Shown: piece after piece, positions 43,430 to 51,681 of the stretch | How the letters are laid out: each line of letters begins with the position of its first letter | Numbering within the stretch: the first letter of the stretch is position 1 | Source: Roseivivax marinus | GTDB taxonomy: Bacteria; Pseudomonadota; Alphaproteobacteria; Rhodobacterales; Rhodobacteraceae | Reading direction: 5' to 3' | Length of the DNA: 64,000 nt | Assembly: GCF_900109705.1 (NCBI RefSeq) | Contig: NZ_FOAI01000003.1 | Span: 1-64,000 of the forward strand | Program-made: the position numbers and the translations under genes | The notes under the pieces: model-generated | The model's input: only the letters and a program-made list of their open reading frames with translations | Database searches by the model: none | Told to the model about the DNA's origin: nothing

Positions 43430-44251
43430 ATGGAAAGATTGCAGGTCGCCGTTCAGGACGCGCGGGAACGCCGGGCCCGGCTGACCGAGGCCGATCCCCG
43501 GACCCGCACTCCGGCCCGTGGTCCGGAGCCGGAAACGCCGGTGACTCCCTGGGAAAAGCTGTCCAGCGTCACGCCACCGCGTCGGCGACTTTTGCGGGGG
43601 CGCATCTTCCTGAACGCCCGGGCGCCGGGCGGCGTGGCGATCGACCTGCTGCGAACCCGGCTTCTGAAGCTCATGGCTTCGAACGGTTGGAAGCGTGTGA
43701 TGATCACTTCGCCCAACAGCGGGTGCGGCAAGACGAATGTCTGTGCGAACCTCGCCATGGCGCTGTCGCGCCGCCCAGAGGGGCGGGCGGTCCTCATCGA
43801 CCTCGACGTCTTCCGTCCTTCGCTGGCCGGAACGTTCGGGCTCAGCCCCACGGCCGGCGTCGCGGATGTTCTGACGGGGCGCGTCGCGCCTTCGGACCAG
43901 ATGGTGTCGATCGGCGGGAACCTTGCGGTCTGCGCGAGCCGCTCGGCGCATCCCGAAGACGCCAACGTGCTGAAAACCCGAAAGGCGCGCGAGGTCCTCG
44001 ACGAGATCGAGCGCGACTTCGCACCGGACATCATGCTGTTCGACGCGCCGCCCTTCTTCGGCACGGACGCGGTGATCGCGGCCAGCGACATGGTGGATTG
44101 CGTCGTGATCGTCGGCGCGTCGGGCGAAAGCTCGATCGATCAACTCGACCGCACCGAAAGCGACCTGTCGCAATATACCAACATCGCGGGCATCGTGCTG
44201 AACAAGTGCCGCTATCTCGCCGGAGACAGCGACGCGGCCTATCCGCAATAG
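43430..44251 (+). CDS. bacterial tyrosine-kinase-like ATPase (exosortase-cluster type)
   Basis: 273 residues. Walker A SPNSGCGKTN (94-103, Lys101), Walker A' VLIDLDVFRPS (121-131) and Walker B IMLFDAPPFFGTD identify the CpsD/CapB/Wzc BY-kinase fold. The proline- and arginine-rich N-terminus (1-55) resembles that of exosortase-linked kinases. It should work with the membrane chain-length protein encoded at 27130-28671. The usual C-terminal tyrosine cluster is missing; only one Tyr (AAYPQ) remains at the end, so autophosphorylation may be reduced. Monocistronic; the next gene is convergent. Confidence 0.87.
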   Translation: MERLQVAVQDARERRARLTEADPRTRTPARGPEPETPVTPWEKLSSVTPPRRRLLRGRIFLNARAPGGVAIDLLRTRLLKLMASNGWKRVMITSPNSGCGKTNVCANLAMALSRRPEGRAVLIDLDVFRPSLAGTFGLSPTAGVADVLTGRVAPSDQMVSIGGNLAVCASRSAHPEDANVLKTRKAREVLDEIERDFAPDIMLFDAPPFFGTDAVIAASDMVDCVVIVGASGESSIDQLDRTESDLSQYTNIAGIVLNKCRYLAGDSDAAYPQ

Positions 44252-44263
44252 GCCGCCCGGGCA

Positions 44264-45115
44264 TCAGATCTCCCGGCCGAGGACCTGCAGGGTCATCCAG
44301 CGCATCCGCGTCAGACGCTGGCGTGCCAACGTCGAGAGCGCCCGCGCGCGCTCTGTCGCGGTGAGGTCGGGGGCGCTCAGGACTCGGGGCGCATGGGCCA
44401 CGATGCTCGCCGGCATGGCCAGCGCGCGCAGCAGCCACTGGGCGTTCCGCCGCGGGTGGTCGCGGAGAAGACCGTAGCTTTCCTGGGTGAGCCGGCGCCA
44501 CTTACGTTCGAGCGCGGCCCAGTCGGTGCGGGACGGATGCCCGACCACGAGCTCGGGATCGTAGGCGAGGGAAAAGCCCGCCGCCACGGCGCGGGTGCAC
44601 CAGTCGAAATCCTCGGACATGCCGGCGCGGAAGCCGCCTATCGCGTCGAACACCGCGCGATGGGTCAGCAGGTTGCCGGACCCGGAAAAGCCGCGCTTCT
44701 CGATGTAGGTCTTGAAGTCGAACGCGAAGACCGCCTCGAACGCCTGCGCACCGCTGCGGGGGCGCGCGGTCTCGTCGAAGACCGTGACGCGCCCGCCCAC
44801 CAGGTCGGCGCGGTCGCAGGCGCGACGGGCCGCGGCAATCCAGTCCGGCGCCGGCAGGCAATCGCTGTCCACGAAGAAGAAGCGGTCGGCGCGGGTCTCG
44901 GCCACGCCGCGGTTGCGGGCGTTCGCGGCGCCGGGCGTGGTCTCGGTCACGAGCCTAACCCAGTCGGGCACCTGCGGGACGGTGGCGGAGCCATTGTCGA
45001 CCACGACAACCTCGATGTCGTCCGCAATCTGAGGGGCGAGCGCGTCGAGGCAGCGGCCGAGGCGCACCGCGTCGTTATAGTGCGGAATGATCACCGCGAT
45101 GGTCGCGTCAGTCAT
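44264..45115 (-). CDS. glycosyltransferase family 2
   Basis: 283 residues, ATG 45115. IAVIIPHYNDAVRLGRCLDALAPQ, VVVVDNGSA, GAANARNRG, FFFVDSDCLPAPDW (acidic motif) and MSEDFDWCTRAVAAGF are standard GT2 elements, closest in style to glycosyltransferases of exosortase clusters. It probably extends the lipid-linked repeat. 33 bases separate it from the upstream ATPase gene on the same strand, so the two are likely one unit. Confidence 0.92.
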   Translation of the reverse strand: MTDATIAVIIPHYNDAVRLGRCLDALAPQIADDIEVVVVDNGSATVPQVPDWVRLVTETTPGAANARNRGVAETRADRFFFVDSDCLPAPDWIAAARRACDRADLVGGRVTVFDETARPRSGAQAFEAVFAFDFKTYIEKRGFSGSGNLLTHRAVFDAIGGFRAGMSEDFDWCTRAVAAGFSLAYDPELVVGHPSRTDWAALERKWRRLTQESYGLLRDHPRRNAQWLLRALAMPASIVAHAPRVLSAPDLTATERARALSTLARQRLTRMRWMTLQVLGREI

Positions 45116-45148
45116 CGAAACGGCACTCCGGAGCTGGGGCAGGGCGGT

Positions 45149-46048
45149 TCAGCGCGCGGCGCTGCGGGGCAAGTCGTGGACTTCGGCGGCGGCGCGGACG
45201 GGATCGGTCTCGGGCGGCGGGTCGCCGAGGTCGAGCTGCAAACCGTCGCGCAACACCTCTTCGAGCCGGAATCGAGTGACTCGCTTTTCCCGGGCCGCCG
45301 AGGCGTAGACCAGCGCGAGATCGCAGAGCTTGTTGACGATCCGTGGAACGCCGCCCGACGTCTCGTGAACGAGGTGCAAGGCGTCCTCGGTGAACTCGTC
45401 ACCCGATCCGCCCACATGGGTCAGCCGGTGGCGGACGTACTCGAGGGTTTCGGTCTCGCTCATGTGGCCGAGGTGGTAGGTCACCGATACCCGCTGCGCG
45501 AACTGCCGCAAGTCGGGGCGGCGCAGCAGCTGCAACAGCTCGGGCTGACCCACGAGCAGCAATTGCAGCAGCACGCCCTCGCCGGAATTGATGTTGGTGA
45601 GCATCCGCAGCTCCTCGAGCTGCGCGCTGCCGAGGTTCTGGGCCTCGTCGACGATCAGCATGACGCGCCCGCCCTCGCCGTAGGTGTCGACCACGAAGTT
45701 GCGGAAGGCGTTGAAGCGGCGGACATGGTCGTCGCCCGCGGGGCTTTCGACATCGAAGGCATCGAGGATCCAGTCGAGCAGTTCACCCCGCCCGGTCTGG
45801 GCGTTGGAGAGAAGGCCGATGCGTGTCTCGGGGGACACCTCGCGCAGGAGATGCTGCACGAGGGTGGTCTTGCCCGTCCCGATCTCTCCGGTCAGCACGG
45901 TGATTGGCGCGCGCGAGAACAGACCGTACTGCAGAACGGTGAAGGCGGCGCCGTGCCTCGATGTCCAGTACAGGAACGCCGGGTCCGGCATCAGCGAGAA
46001 CGGCTGGGCGCGGAACGGGAAGGCGAAATGGAAATCAAGTTCGGGCAC
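45149..46048 (-). CDS. ExeA-like AAA ATPase, exosortase-system associated
   Basis: 299 residues, GTG start at 46048 with AGAGG seven bases upstream. It opens with PFSLMPDPAFLYWTSRHGAAF, the family N-terminal signature; Walker A GEIGTGKTT (Lys60), Walker B VMLIVDEAQNL (about 129-139), sensor LLVGQPEL and RVSVTYHLGHMSETET follow. This matches the general-secretion ExeA/exosortase-associated ATPase family, found in PEP-CTERM polysaccharide loci where it may drive assembly; the exact task is unknown. Followed on the same strand by a GT2 gene. Confidence 0.9.
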   Translation of the reverse strand: MPELDFHFAFPFRAQPFSLMPDPAFLYWTSRHGAAFTVLQYGLFSRAPITVLTGEIGTGKTTLVQHLLREVSPETRIGLLSNAQTGRGELLDWILDAFDVESPAGDDHVRRFNAFRNFVVDTYGEGGRVMLIVDEAQNLGSAQLEELRMLTNINSGEGVLLQLLLVGQPELLQLLRRPDLRQFAQRVSVTYHLGHMSETETLEYVRHRLTHVGGSGDEFTEDALHLVHETSGGVPRIVNKLCDLALVYASAAREKRVTRFRLEEVLRDGLQLDLGDPPPETDPVRAAAEVHDLPRSAAR

Positions 46049-46468
46049 GCTGGAACCTCTGGCTGAGAATTCGGTCTCGTTCTGAAAAATCTGACGCCGT
46101 TTCGCGTCTGGTCTTGAAATGGGCGTCGCGAGAATTGCGTCGAAGAGCAGACGCGAGCGACGGGATCATGTTACCGACCGGATCGAATTGTGGGTAGTGC
46201 TTTCTTTCTACCCGGGATGACAGGACCGAGAGTTGATTTTCCGATGGGCGACGGGTAGGATTTCCGAGATTTGAGGAGTTGATATTCAGTCCGACGGCGT
46301 CGACCCGATTCGATTTCGTGGGTGACGTCGCCGACCGGCGCATTTGATGCCGATTGGCGTCGGATTTCGGGGGTGAGGGGAGATACTTCGCCCACGATCA
46401 TTTCAAGGACGATTTGTGGGGGATCGTGATTTGCGACGTATTTTCTGCCACCGGACCGGTGTGGTCCG
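46049..46468. other. divergent intergenic region
   Basis: About 420 bases between the ATPase gene (minus) and the sugar transferase gene (plus); both promoters should lie here. Moderately AT-rich in 46180-46440. A hairpin abuts the plus-strand start codon (listed separately). No TTAGGTTGT site is present. Confidence 0.45.
46452..46468 (+). promoter_or_regulatory. hairpin touching the sugar transferase start codon
   Basis: CGGACC (46452-46457) and GGTCCG (46463-46468) pair perfectly around GGTGT, and the ATG follows at 46469 with no gap. No ribosome binding site is visible outside the stem. This could control translation, or the true start could be the GTG at 46532. Confidence 0.35.
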
Positions 46469-47146
46469 ATGAGATACCAGGTACATGACACGGATGGCTG
46501 GGTCGCGGCCGAGGCGCTGCGCCTCGACGTCGTGCCCCGCCGGGCTTATCGCCGCGGCGCCAAGCGATGTTTCGACGTCGTGCTGGTGCTGCTCGCTGCC
46601 CCAACCGCGCTTGTGATCGTGCTGGGCGCTGCGCTGCTCGTGGCGCTCGACGGGCACAACCCGTTCTATTCCCAGATCCGCGTCGGCCGGAATGGCCGTC
46701 ACTTCCGCCTTTGGAAGTTGCGCTCCATGGTGCCTGACGCGGAGGCGCGGCTGAAGCGTCACCTCGAAAGCTGCGACGTCGCCCGGCGCGAGTGGACCGA
46801 GAAGCAGAAACTGACGAACGATCCCCGCGTGACCCGTACAGGGGCGTTCCTGCGCAAGACCTCCATCGACGAGTTGCCGCAGCTCTGGAACGTGCTCGTG
46901 GGGCAGATGTCGCTGGTGGGCCCGCGACCGTTCATGGCCGACCAGACCGGGCTGTATCCCGGCAAGGCCTACTTCCGGCTGCGTCCCGGCATCACCGGGA
47001 ACTGGCAGGTTTCGGACCGCAATGCCTCGACCTTCGCGGCGCGTGCGCGCTTCGACGACGAGTATGATCGCGCGCTGTCGCTGGTGGGGGACGTCCGGAT
47101 CCTCGCGCAGACCGTCGCGGTCGTCTTCCGTTGCACGGGCTGCTGA
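46469..47146 (+). CDS. priming sugar-phosphate transferase (polyisoprenyl-phosphate)
   Basis: 225 residues as drawn from ATG 46469; GTG 46532 (just before RGAKRCFDVVL) is an alternative start. One membrane segment (about 37-58) and the catalytic domain of bacterial sugar transferases: YSQIRVGRNGRHFRLWKLRSMV, DPRVTRTGAFLRKTSIDELPQLWNVL, MSLVGPRPF and RPGITGNWQVS. It transfers the first sugar phosphate to the lipid carrier and so starts each repeat unit. Short form without the extra membrane domain of WbaP/WcaJ. The Wza-like gene follows 146 bases downstream on the same strand. Confidence 0.93.
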   Translation: MRYQVHDTDGWVAAEALRLDVVPRRAYRRGAKRCFDVVLVLLAAPTALVIVLGAALLVALDGHNPFYSQIRVGRNGRHFRLWKLRSMVPDAEARLKRHLESCDVARREWTEKQKLTNDPRVTRTGAFLRKTSIDELPQLWNVLVGQMSLVGPRPFMADQTGLYPGKAYFRLRPGITGNWQVSDRNASTFAARARFDDEYDRALSLVGDVRILAQTVAVVFRCTGC

Positions 47147-47292
47147 TCGGCACCCCGACGGCCTTCGGGCGTGACGCCAGAACAATACTGCCCGGAAAAG
47201 GCGAAGAGGTGGGGGGATTTCTCTTCCCATAGGCCATGGCGGCGGACGATCCTCGACCCACTTCGGAGGATCGAGTGCGAGATTGACCTGAC

Positions 47293-47922
47293 ATGCTGCG
47301 GATACTGACCTTCCTCTGCGCCGCGATGATCGCGAGCGCGGGCCTTGCCCAGGGCGAATACCGCGTCCGGACCGGTGACACGCTGACCATCGAGGTGCTC
47401 GAGGACACCTCGCTCAACCGGTCGGTGGTCGTGCTGCCCGACGGGCGTGTGTCCTTTCCCTATGCCGGCAGCGTCCCGGCAGCGGGCCGCACCGTCGAGC
47501 AGATCCGCAGCTCGATCGCCGAGAGCATCGCGCCCAATTTCAACGAGCCGCCGAACGTGTTCCTCAGCGTCCGGCCGGCGCCGCCCGAGCCGGCCCCGCC
47601 GCCGGCGCCGCCCGCGCCGGTCGCGCCGCCCGCCCCCGATCCGGTGATCTCGATCTACGTCCTGGGCGAGGTCGAGGGCGCCGGCCGCATCGAGGTCGCG
47701 CCGGGCACGACTTTCCTTCAGGCGCTGGCGCAGGCCGGGGGCCTCACGCCCTTCGCCGCGACCAAGCGGGTGCAACTGCGCCGCACCGACCCGATCAGCC
47801 GGGTCCAGCGGGTTTACGTCATCAATTTCCGGGCGCTGACCAACGGCGCCGCGATGCGGGCCGACGTTCCCCTGCGCGAGGGCGACGTCATTCTCGTGCC
47901 GGAGCGCAGGCTGTTCGAATAA
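47293..47922 (+). CDS. polysaccharide export protein (Wza-like, PES/SLBB)
   Basis: 209 residues with a signal peptide (cleavage near AGLA-Q at 19/20) and no lipobox. Residues 22-93 are the export domain (YRVRTGDTLTIEVLED, VVVLPDGRVSFPYAGSV), residues 119-200 an SLBB-like domain (ISIYVLGEVEGAGRIEV, ALAQAGGLTPFA). Between them, residues 94-117 are an unusual stretch of alternating Pro and Ala. It forms or helps form the periplasmic/outer-membrane exit channel. It is short for the family and lacks a lipid anchor, so it probably relies on the adjacent barrel protein. Confidence 0.9.
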   Translation: MLRILTFLCAAMIASAGLAQGEYRVRTGDTLTIEVLEDTSLNRSVVVLPDGRVSFPYAGSVPAAGRTVEQIRSSIAESIAPNFNEPPNVFLSVRPAPPEPAPPPAPPAPVAPPAPDPVISIYVLGEVEGAGRIEVAPGTTFLQALAQAGGLTPFAATKRVQLRRTDPISRVQRVYVINFRALTNGAAMRADVPLREGDVILVPERRLFE

Positions 47923-47932
47923 GGTCGCGGAC

Positions 47933-49261
47933 ATGCGGGCAACACAACTCGGCTGCCTTTTCCTGGGCCTCGGCGGTGCATTCGCCGGGGCTCAAATGGG
48001 CTTGGCGCAAGAAACCGGCGGCCTCACCGGGCGGGCCACGCTCGGGGCCGGACTGCGCCATGAGGACGGAACCACCACCCCGGTGGGCGAGATCGGCGTC
48101 GCGCTGTCTTCGATCACCCGAACCGAGACCCTGGGCCTGTCCTTCGGCACGGTGCTCGCGCGCGGCGGCGGGCAGGGCGATGACGAGACCGACATCGACG
48201 CTGGCCTGAGCTATTCCAGACTTGGACCGCGCAGCGGTCTGTCCTTCGACCTTGGCTATGTCCGAAACGATGTGGGCGTTCTGACCTCCGAGGAAGAGAC
48301 GCTCGACCCCGACGCTCTGCGTTTCGACTCCGGCAAGCGCACGGTGGCGGATGCCGCCCTGCGCTACGTGTTCGGGACCGACATGCCGGTGGGCGGGGAC
48401 GTCGGGATCGAGACCCGTGACGTGTCCTATTCCGGCTTGCCGGACGGCGCGCTCGAGGATTTCCGCACGCGCGGCGCCGACGCCACACTGCGCTTTGCGC
48501 TGACGCCGACGGCGGACCTGCGGCTCTCGGCCGAGACCTCGCGGACCGAGTCCGAGGGCGATGGCGAGGATGCGGACCGGTCGGTCGCCACGGTCGGGCT
48601 CGACGTTCAGGTGTCGCCCTCACTCGAGGCGACGCTGGGCCTCGGCGTGTCCGAAATGCGGCGGAGCGCGCCGGGCGTGGATAAGGAAATCGACCGCGGC
48701 CCGGAGATCGAGCTTGGTCTCGTCCGCAGTGTCCGGGACGGTACTTATGGCTTGCGGGCGACCCACGTGCTCACCGGTGACGGCCCCCGGACCGAGCTCC
48801 GCGCGACACGTGTGCGGACGCTGCCGACCGGGGCTCTAACCTGGGAACTCGGCGCGTCCCATGCCGACGAGTTCGGGCTCGATCCGGTTCTGGCCCTGGG
48901 CTACGAGCGCAGCACGCGCGCCGCGACCCTCTCGGTGGCGCTGGCGCGCGAGATCGAGGCGGATTTGTTCGGCGATACCTTCGCGTCGGACTCGCTGGCG
49001 CTCGGGCTGCGGCGGGATCTCACGCCGCGCGCGGACCTTACCGCCGGTGTCGCCTATCGCGACGTCGAACCCTTCGCCGACGGGGTGGCCGAGGTCGAGC
49101 GGCTCGAGATGTCCTTCGGCGTGAACTACGCTCTGACTCGTGATGTCGACCTTCGGCTGAGCGCAGAACGGACCCGTATCCGCACGGGCGGATCGGAGGC
49201 GGACCGGGTCACGAACTCGGTCTTTCTGGGGGTGGAGCGGGGTATCGACTGGCGTCCGTGA
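47933..49261 (+). CDS. probable outer-membrane beta-barrel of the export system
   Basis: 442 residues, ATG 47933 with AAGG eight bases upstream and eleven bases after the Wza-like gene. A signal peptide (about 1-25) is followed by repeated amphipathic strands with alternating polar and hydrophobic residues and glycine/aspartate turns (LGLSFGTVLARGG, LSFDLGYVRND, LRLSAETSRTES, LEMSFGVNYALTRDVDLRLSAERTR). The pattern is that of a barrel, similar in position to the outer-membrane proteins of exosortase clusters. The 3' end overlaps the convergent gene by 53 bases. Confidence 0.75.
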   Translation: MRATQLGCLFLGLGGAFAGAQMGLAQETGGLTGRATLGAGLRHEDGTTTPVGEIGVALSSITRTETLGLSFGTVLARGGGQGDDETDIDAGLSYSRLGPRSGLSFDLGYVRNDVGVLTSEEETLDPDALRFDSGKRTVADAALRYVFGTDMPVGGDVGIETRDVSYSGLPDGALEDFRTRGADATLRFALTPTADLRLSAETSRTESEGDGEDADRSVATVGLDVQVSPSLEATLGLGVSEMRRSAPGVDKEIDRGPEIELGLVRSVRDGTYGLRATHVLTGDGPRTELRATRVRTLPTGALTWELGASHADEFGLDPVLALGYERSTRAATLSVALAREIEADLFGDTFASDSLALGLRRDLTPRADLTAGVAYRDVEPFADGVAEVERLEMSFGVNYALTRDVDLRLSAERTRIRTGGSEADRVTNSVFLGVERGIDWRP

Positions 49262-49760
49262 GATCGCCACGCAGGACCGCCGAGCGCTCGCGCTGCCGGA
49301 TGAACCGCGACAGGCCATCGATCAAGGCGGCTTTCGAGGGGCCGGGCTGGCTGCTCGCGGGGCACAACGCGTGATCCGACAACAGGCGAAAAAGGTCGCT
49401 GGTCTGCCAGGCGATGTGGATCCCCGGCACGTGGGTCAGCGCCGCGACCGTGGCCATTTGGTGATCGTTGCGATGCTCCTGAAGGGCGTGGCGGCGCGGC
49501 ATGACGATCAGCGGTTTGCCGTAGCGCTTGGCCGACAGGATCGTGCCGATCCCGGCATGGGCGACCACCAGCCGCGCGGAGCGGAAGAGCTCGTCGAACT
49601 CCTCGGGACTGATCATGTCTCGCGCCACGAGGTGCTCCGCGGCGCTGTCGTCTCCGCCGACCTGAGCATGGACCGGCTCTGCCGTGGTTTCGGCGAAGGC
49701 ATCCATCGCCCGGATCAGGCGCGGAAACGGCAGTTGCGTGCCGACGGTCACGAAGATCAT
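49209..49760 (-). CDS. Alg13/PssE-like glycosyltransferase subunit
   Basis: 183 residues from ATG 49760, overlapping the Alg14-like gene stop (ATGA). MIFVTVGTQLPFPRLIRAMD and LVVAHAGIGTILSAKRYGKPLIVMPRRHALQEHRNDHQ are diagnostic of the GT28 C-terminal/Alg13 fold that binds the nucleotide sugar. It forms a two-part enzyme with the membrane partner encoded just upstream, probably adding a second sugar to the primed lipid. The C-terminus is a low-complexity tail that overlaps the convergent barrel gene. Confidence 0.9.
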   Translation of the reverse strand: MIFVTVGTQLPFPRLIRAMDAFAETTAEPVHAQVGGDDSAAEHLVARDMISPEEFDELFRSARLVVAHAGIGTILSAKRYGKPLIVMPRRHALQEHRNDHQMATVAALTHVPGIHIAWQTSDLFRLLSDHALCPASSQPGPSKAALIDGLSRFIRQRERSAVLRGDLTDASRYPAPPPERPSS

Positions 49761-50236
49761 AGCACCGCTCCGAAATAGCGCGCGCCGGTGGCCCGCGCGA
49801 CATGCGGCCACTGGCTGACCCAGAGGTCCGCCATGCGTCGCGCAAGCATGCCCGACAGCGACATGCGCTCGGCATTGGCGACCGAGTCGACCCAGATTGT
49901 GCGGGCGCCGATCCCCTTCGACAGGACCAGCGCCACGACCCCGGGAAGCGCGCCGGTGGTGATGACCACGTCGGGACGGAAGCGGATCAGCCGGACCAGT
50001 ATGGCCCAGGCCGATCGCGCCGCCCGGCGCCGGCTGTTTCTGTTGCAATCGGGAATGACGACGGCGGGTCCGGCGGAAAACTGGTCGGCAAGCCCGTCCA
50101 GTGTCGTGGCATAAAGCACGTCGCATCCCTCGAACGCGTCGCGCAATTCCATGAGTTGCTGCCAATGCCCGCCGGCGGATGCGATGGCGAATATCCGCGT
50201 TTTCCGTCCGGACCGGTTTGTGTCGAATATCGTCAT
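49757..50236 (-). CDS. Alg14/PssD-like glycosyltransferase subunit
   Basis: 159 residues from ATG 50236; the frame opens at 50338 but that would run into the preceding gene and lacks conservation. RIFAIASAGGHWQQLMELRDAF, then PDVVITTGALPGVVALVLSKGIGARTIWVDSVANAERMSLSG, are the Alg14 hallmarks. It anchors the Alg13-like partner and carries the acceptor site. It follows the ManC-like gene by 55 bases in the same unit. Confidence 0.9.
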   Translation of the reverse strand: MTIFDTNRSGRKTRIFAIASAGGHWQQLMELRDAFEGCDVLYATTLDGLADQFSAGPAVVIPDCNRNSRRRAARSAWAILVRLIRFRPDVVITTGALPGVVALVLSKGIGARTIWVDSVANAERMSLSGMLARRMADLWVSQWPHVARATGARYFGAVL

Positions 50237-50291
50237 GTCGAAATCCAATGCGGAAAGAAACGTTCCTATACGTGATCTGATCGGAAAAGGA

Positions 50292-51659
50292 TCAACAGCG
50301 GTTGTATATATCCTCGTATCTCTCGATATCGTCTTCACCGAGATATTCGCCGGTCTGGACTTCGATGAGGTACATCGGAACCTTTCCGGGGTTGGCCATG
50401 CGATGCACGGTGCCGACGGGGATGTAGACCGAGCCGTTTTCGGGCACGAGCCTGACCTCCTCGCCCACGGTCACCTGCGCCGATCCGCCGACCACGACCC
50501 AGTGCTCGGATCGGTGGACGTGGCTTTGCAGGGACAGCACGCCGCCCGGCTTCACCATGATGCGCTTCACCTGGAAGCGGTGGCCGAGGACCAGCGTCTC
50601 GTACCAGCCCCACGGGCGGTGATAGCGGGGATGGTCGGTGGCCTGCGGCGCCTCCGTCCGCCTGAGCCGCGAGATCGCCTCGGGCAAGGCATCGAGGTGA
50701 TCGCGGTCGGCGACGAGCACGGCGTCGCGGGTCGCGACGGCCACGGTGTTCGACAGCCCCAGCCCGACGACCTGGATTGCCGGGTCCTCGCTGCGCAGGA
50801 GGCTGTCGCGGCAGCGCACGCCCACGGCCGGACCGGTGATCGCGACGCCGTCGCCATCCTTTTCGAGCAGGTTCCAGACCGACGACCACGTGCCAAGCGC
50901 CGTGCACGGCGCCGCCATCGGCGCCCGCAGCGTCGGCATCGGACCCGAGACGACCATCTCGGTGAAGTCGCAGGGCGCGACACCGTCGAAAGCGGTCGCA
51001 TCGAGGCGCATCACGCCCGGCTCCGCCGGTGCATCCGCCACCGCGTGGCGACAGGCCTCCAGCATCTCCGGCGCCGCGGCCTTGAAGAGCGCGATCAGAT
51101 CATCGCGCCGGAGCAGGGCCGCGCCGGTCAGCGCGCCGTCGTCTGGGTCCGGCACCGAACGCAGGCGGGCCGCCGCGCCGCCGTCGCCGCCGACCACCGC
51201 CATCTGGCGCGGGGCCACCTCCTCGACAACCTCCTCGGTGAAGAGGAGCGCCGTGCCCGGTCGCAGGCTGGCGGCGGCGGCTTGCAGTCCCTCGGCGAAC
51301 AAAGCGCCGGCATCGCGCGCGTAGTCCACGGGCAGAACAAGCACCATCGCTTCGGCGTCGTCCTCGATCGCCAGTGCCGAGGCGAGCACCGCGGCGGCGG
51401 TGCCGAGGCCTGCGGGTTCGATGGCCAGACGCAGGTCGATCATTCCGATCTCCTGGGCCTGCCCCGCGGCGAGAAAGCGGTAGTCCTCGACCGTCGTGAC
51501 GACAGGCGCCGCGATGCCCGGACCGGCGAGCCGCGCCAAGGTCTGCTGAAAGGCCGACCGCTCGGACATGATCGAGGCGAACTGTTTGGGAAAGGTGTCT
51601 CGGGACGACGGCCAGAGCCGGGCGCCGCGGCCGCCACAGAGAAGGATGGGATGGATCAT
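50292..51659 (-). CDS. manC: mannose-1-phosphate guanylyltransferase / mannose-6-phosphate isomerase
   Basis: 455 residues, ATG 51659 with AGGAG seven bases upstream. N-terminal guanylyltransferase: ILLCGGRGARLWPSSRDTFPKQF. C-terminal cupin isomerase: RPWGWYETLVLGHRFQVKRIMVKPGGVLSLQSHVHRSEHWVVVGGSAQV. It makes GDP-mannose for the polymer. The first domain is diverged: the usual PADH motif reads LPVDYARD, and conserved loops are shortened, so its activity may differ. The isomerase metal-ligand region reads SHVHRSEHW instead of the common HHHRAEHW. Third gene of the PrsT-XrtD unit. Confidence 0.87.
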   Translation of the reverse strand: MIHPILLCGGRGARLWPSSRDTFPKQFASIMSERSAFQQTLARLAGPGIAAPVVTTVEDYRFLAAGQAQEIGMIDLRLAIEPAGLGTAAAVLASALAIEDDAEAMVLVLPVDYARDAGALFAEGLQAAAASLRPGTALLFTEEVVEEVAPRQMAVVGGDGGAAARLRSVPDPDDGALTGAALLRRDDLIALFKAAAPEMLEACRHAVADAPAEPGVMRLDATAFDGVAPCDFTEMVVSGPMPTLRAPMAAPCTALGTWSSVWNLLEKDGDGVAITGPAVGVRCRDSLLRSEDPAIQVVGLGLSNTVAVATRDAVLVADRDHLDALPEAISRLRRTEAPQATDHPRYHRPWGWYETLVLGHRFQVKRIMVKPGGVLSLQSHVHRSEHWVVVGGSAQVTVGEEVRLVPENGSVYIPVGTVHRMANPGKVPMYLIEVQTGEYLGEDDIERYEDIYNRC

Positions 51660-51681
51660 CTGAACTCTCCTCGAACCAGGA

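Noticed and set aside
43430-43460. search for a tRNA or CRISPR array in the window
   Set aside because: No cloverleaf-like gene and no regularly spaced short repeats were found; the only regular repeats are coding.
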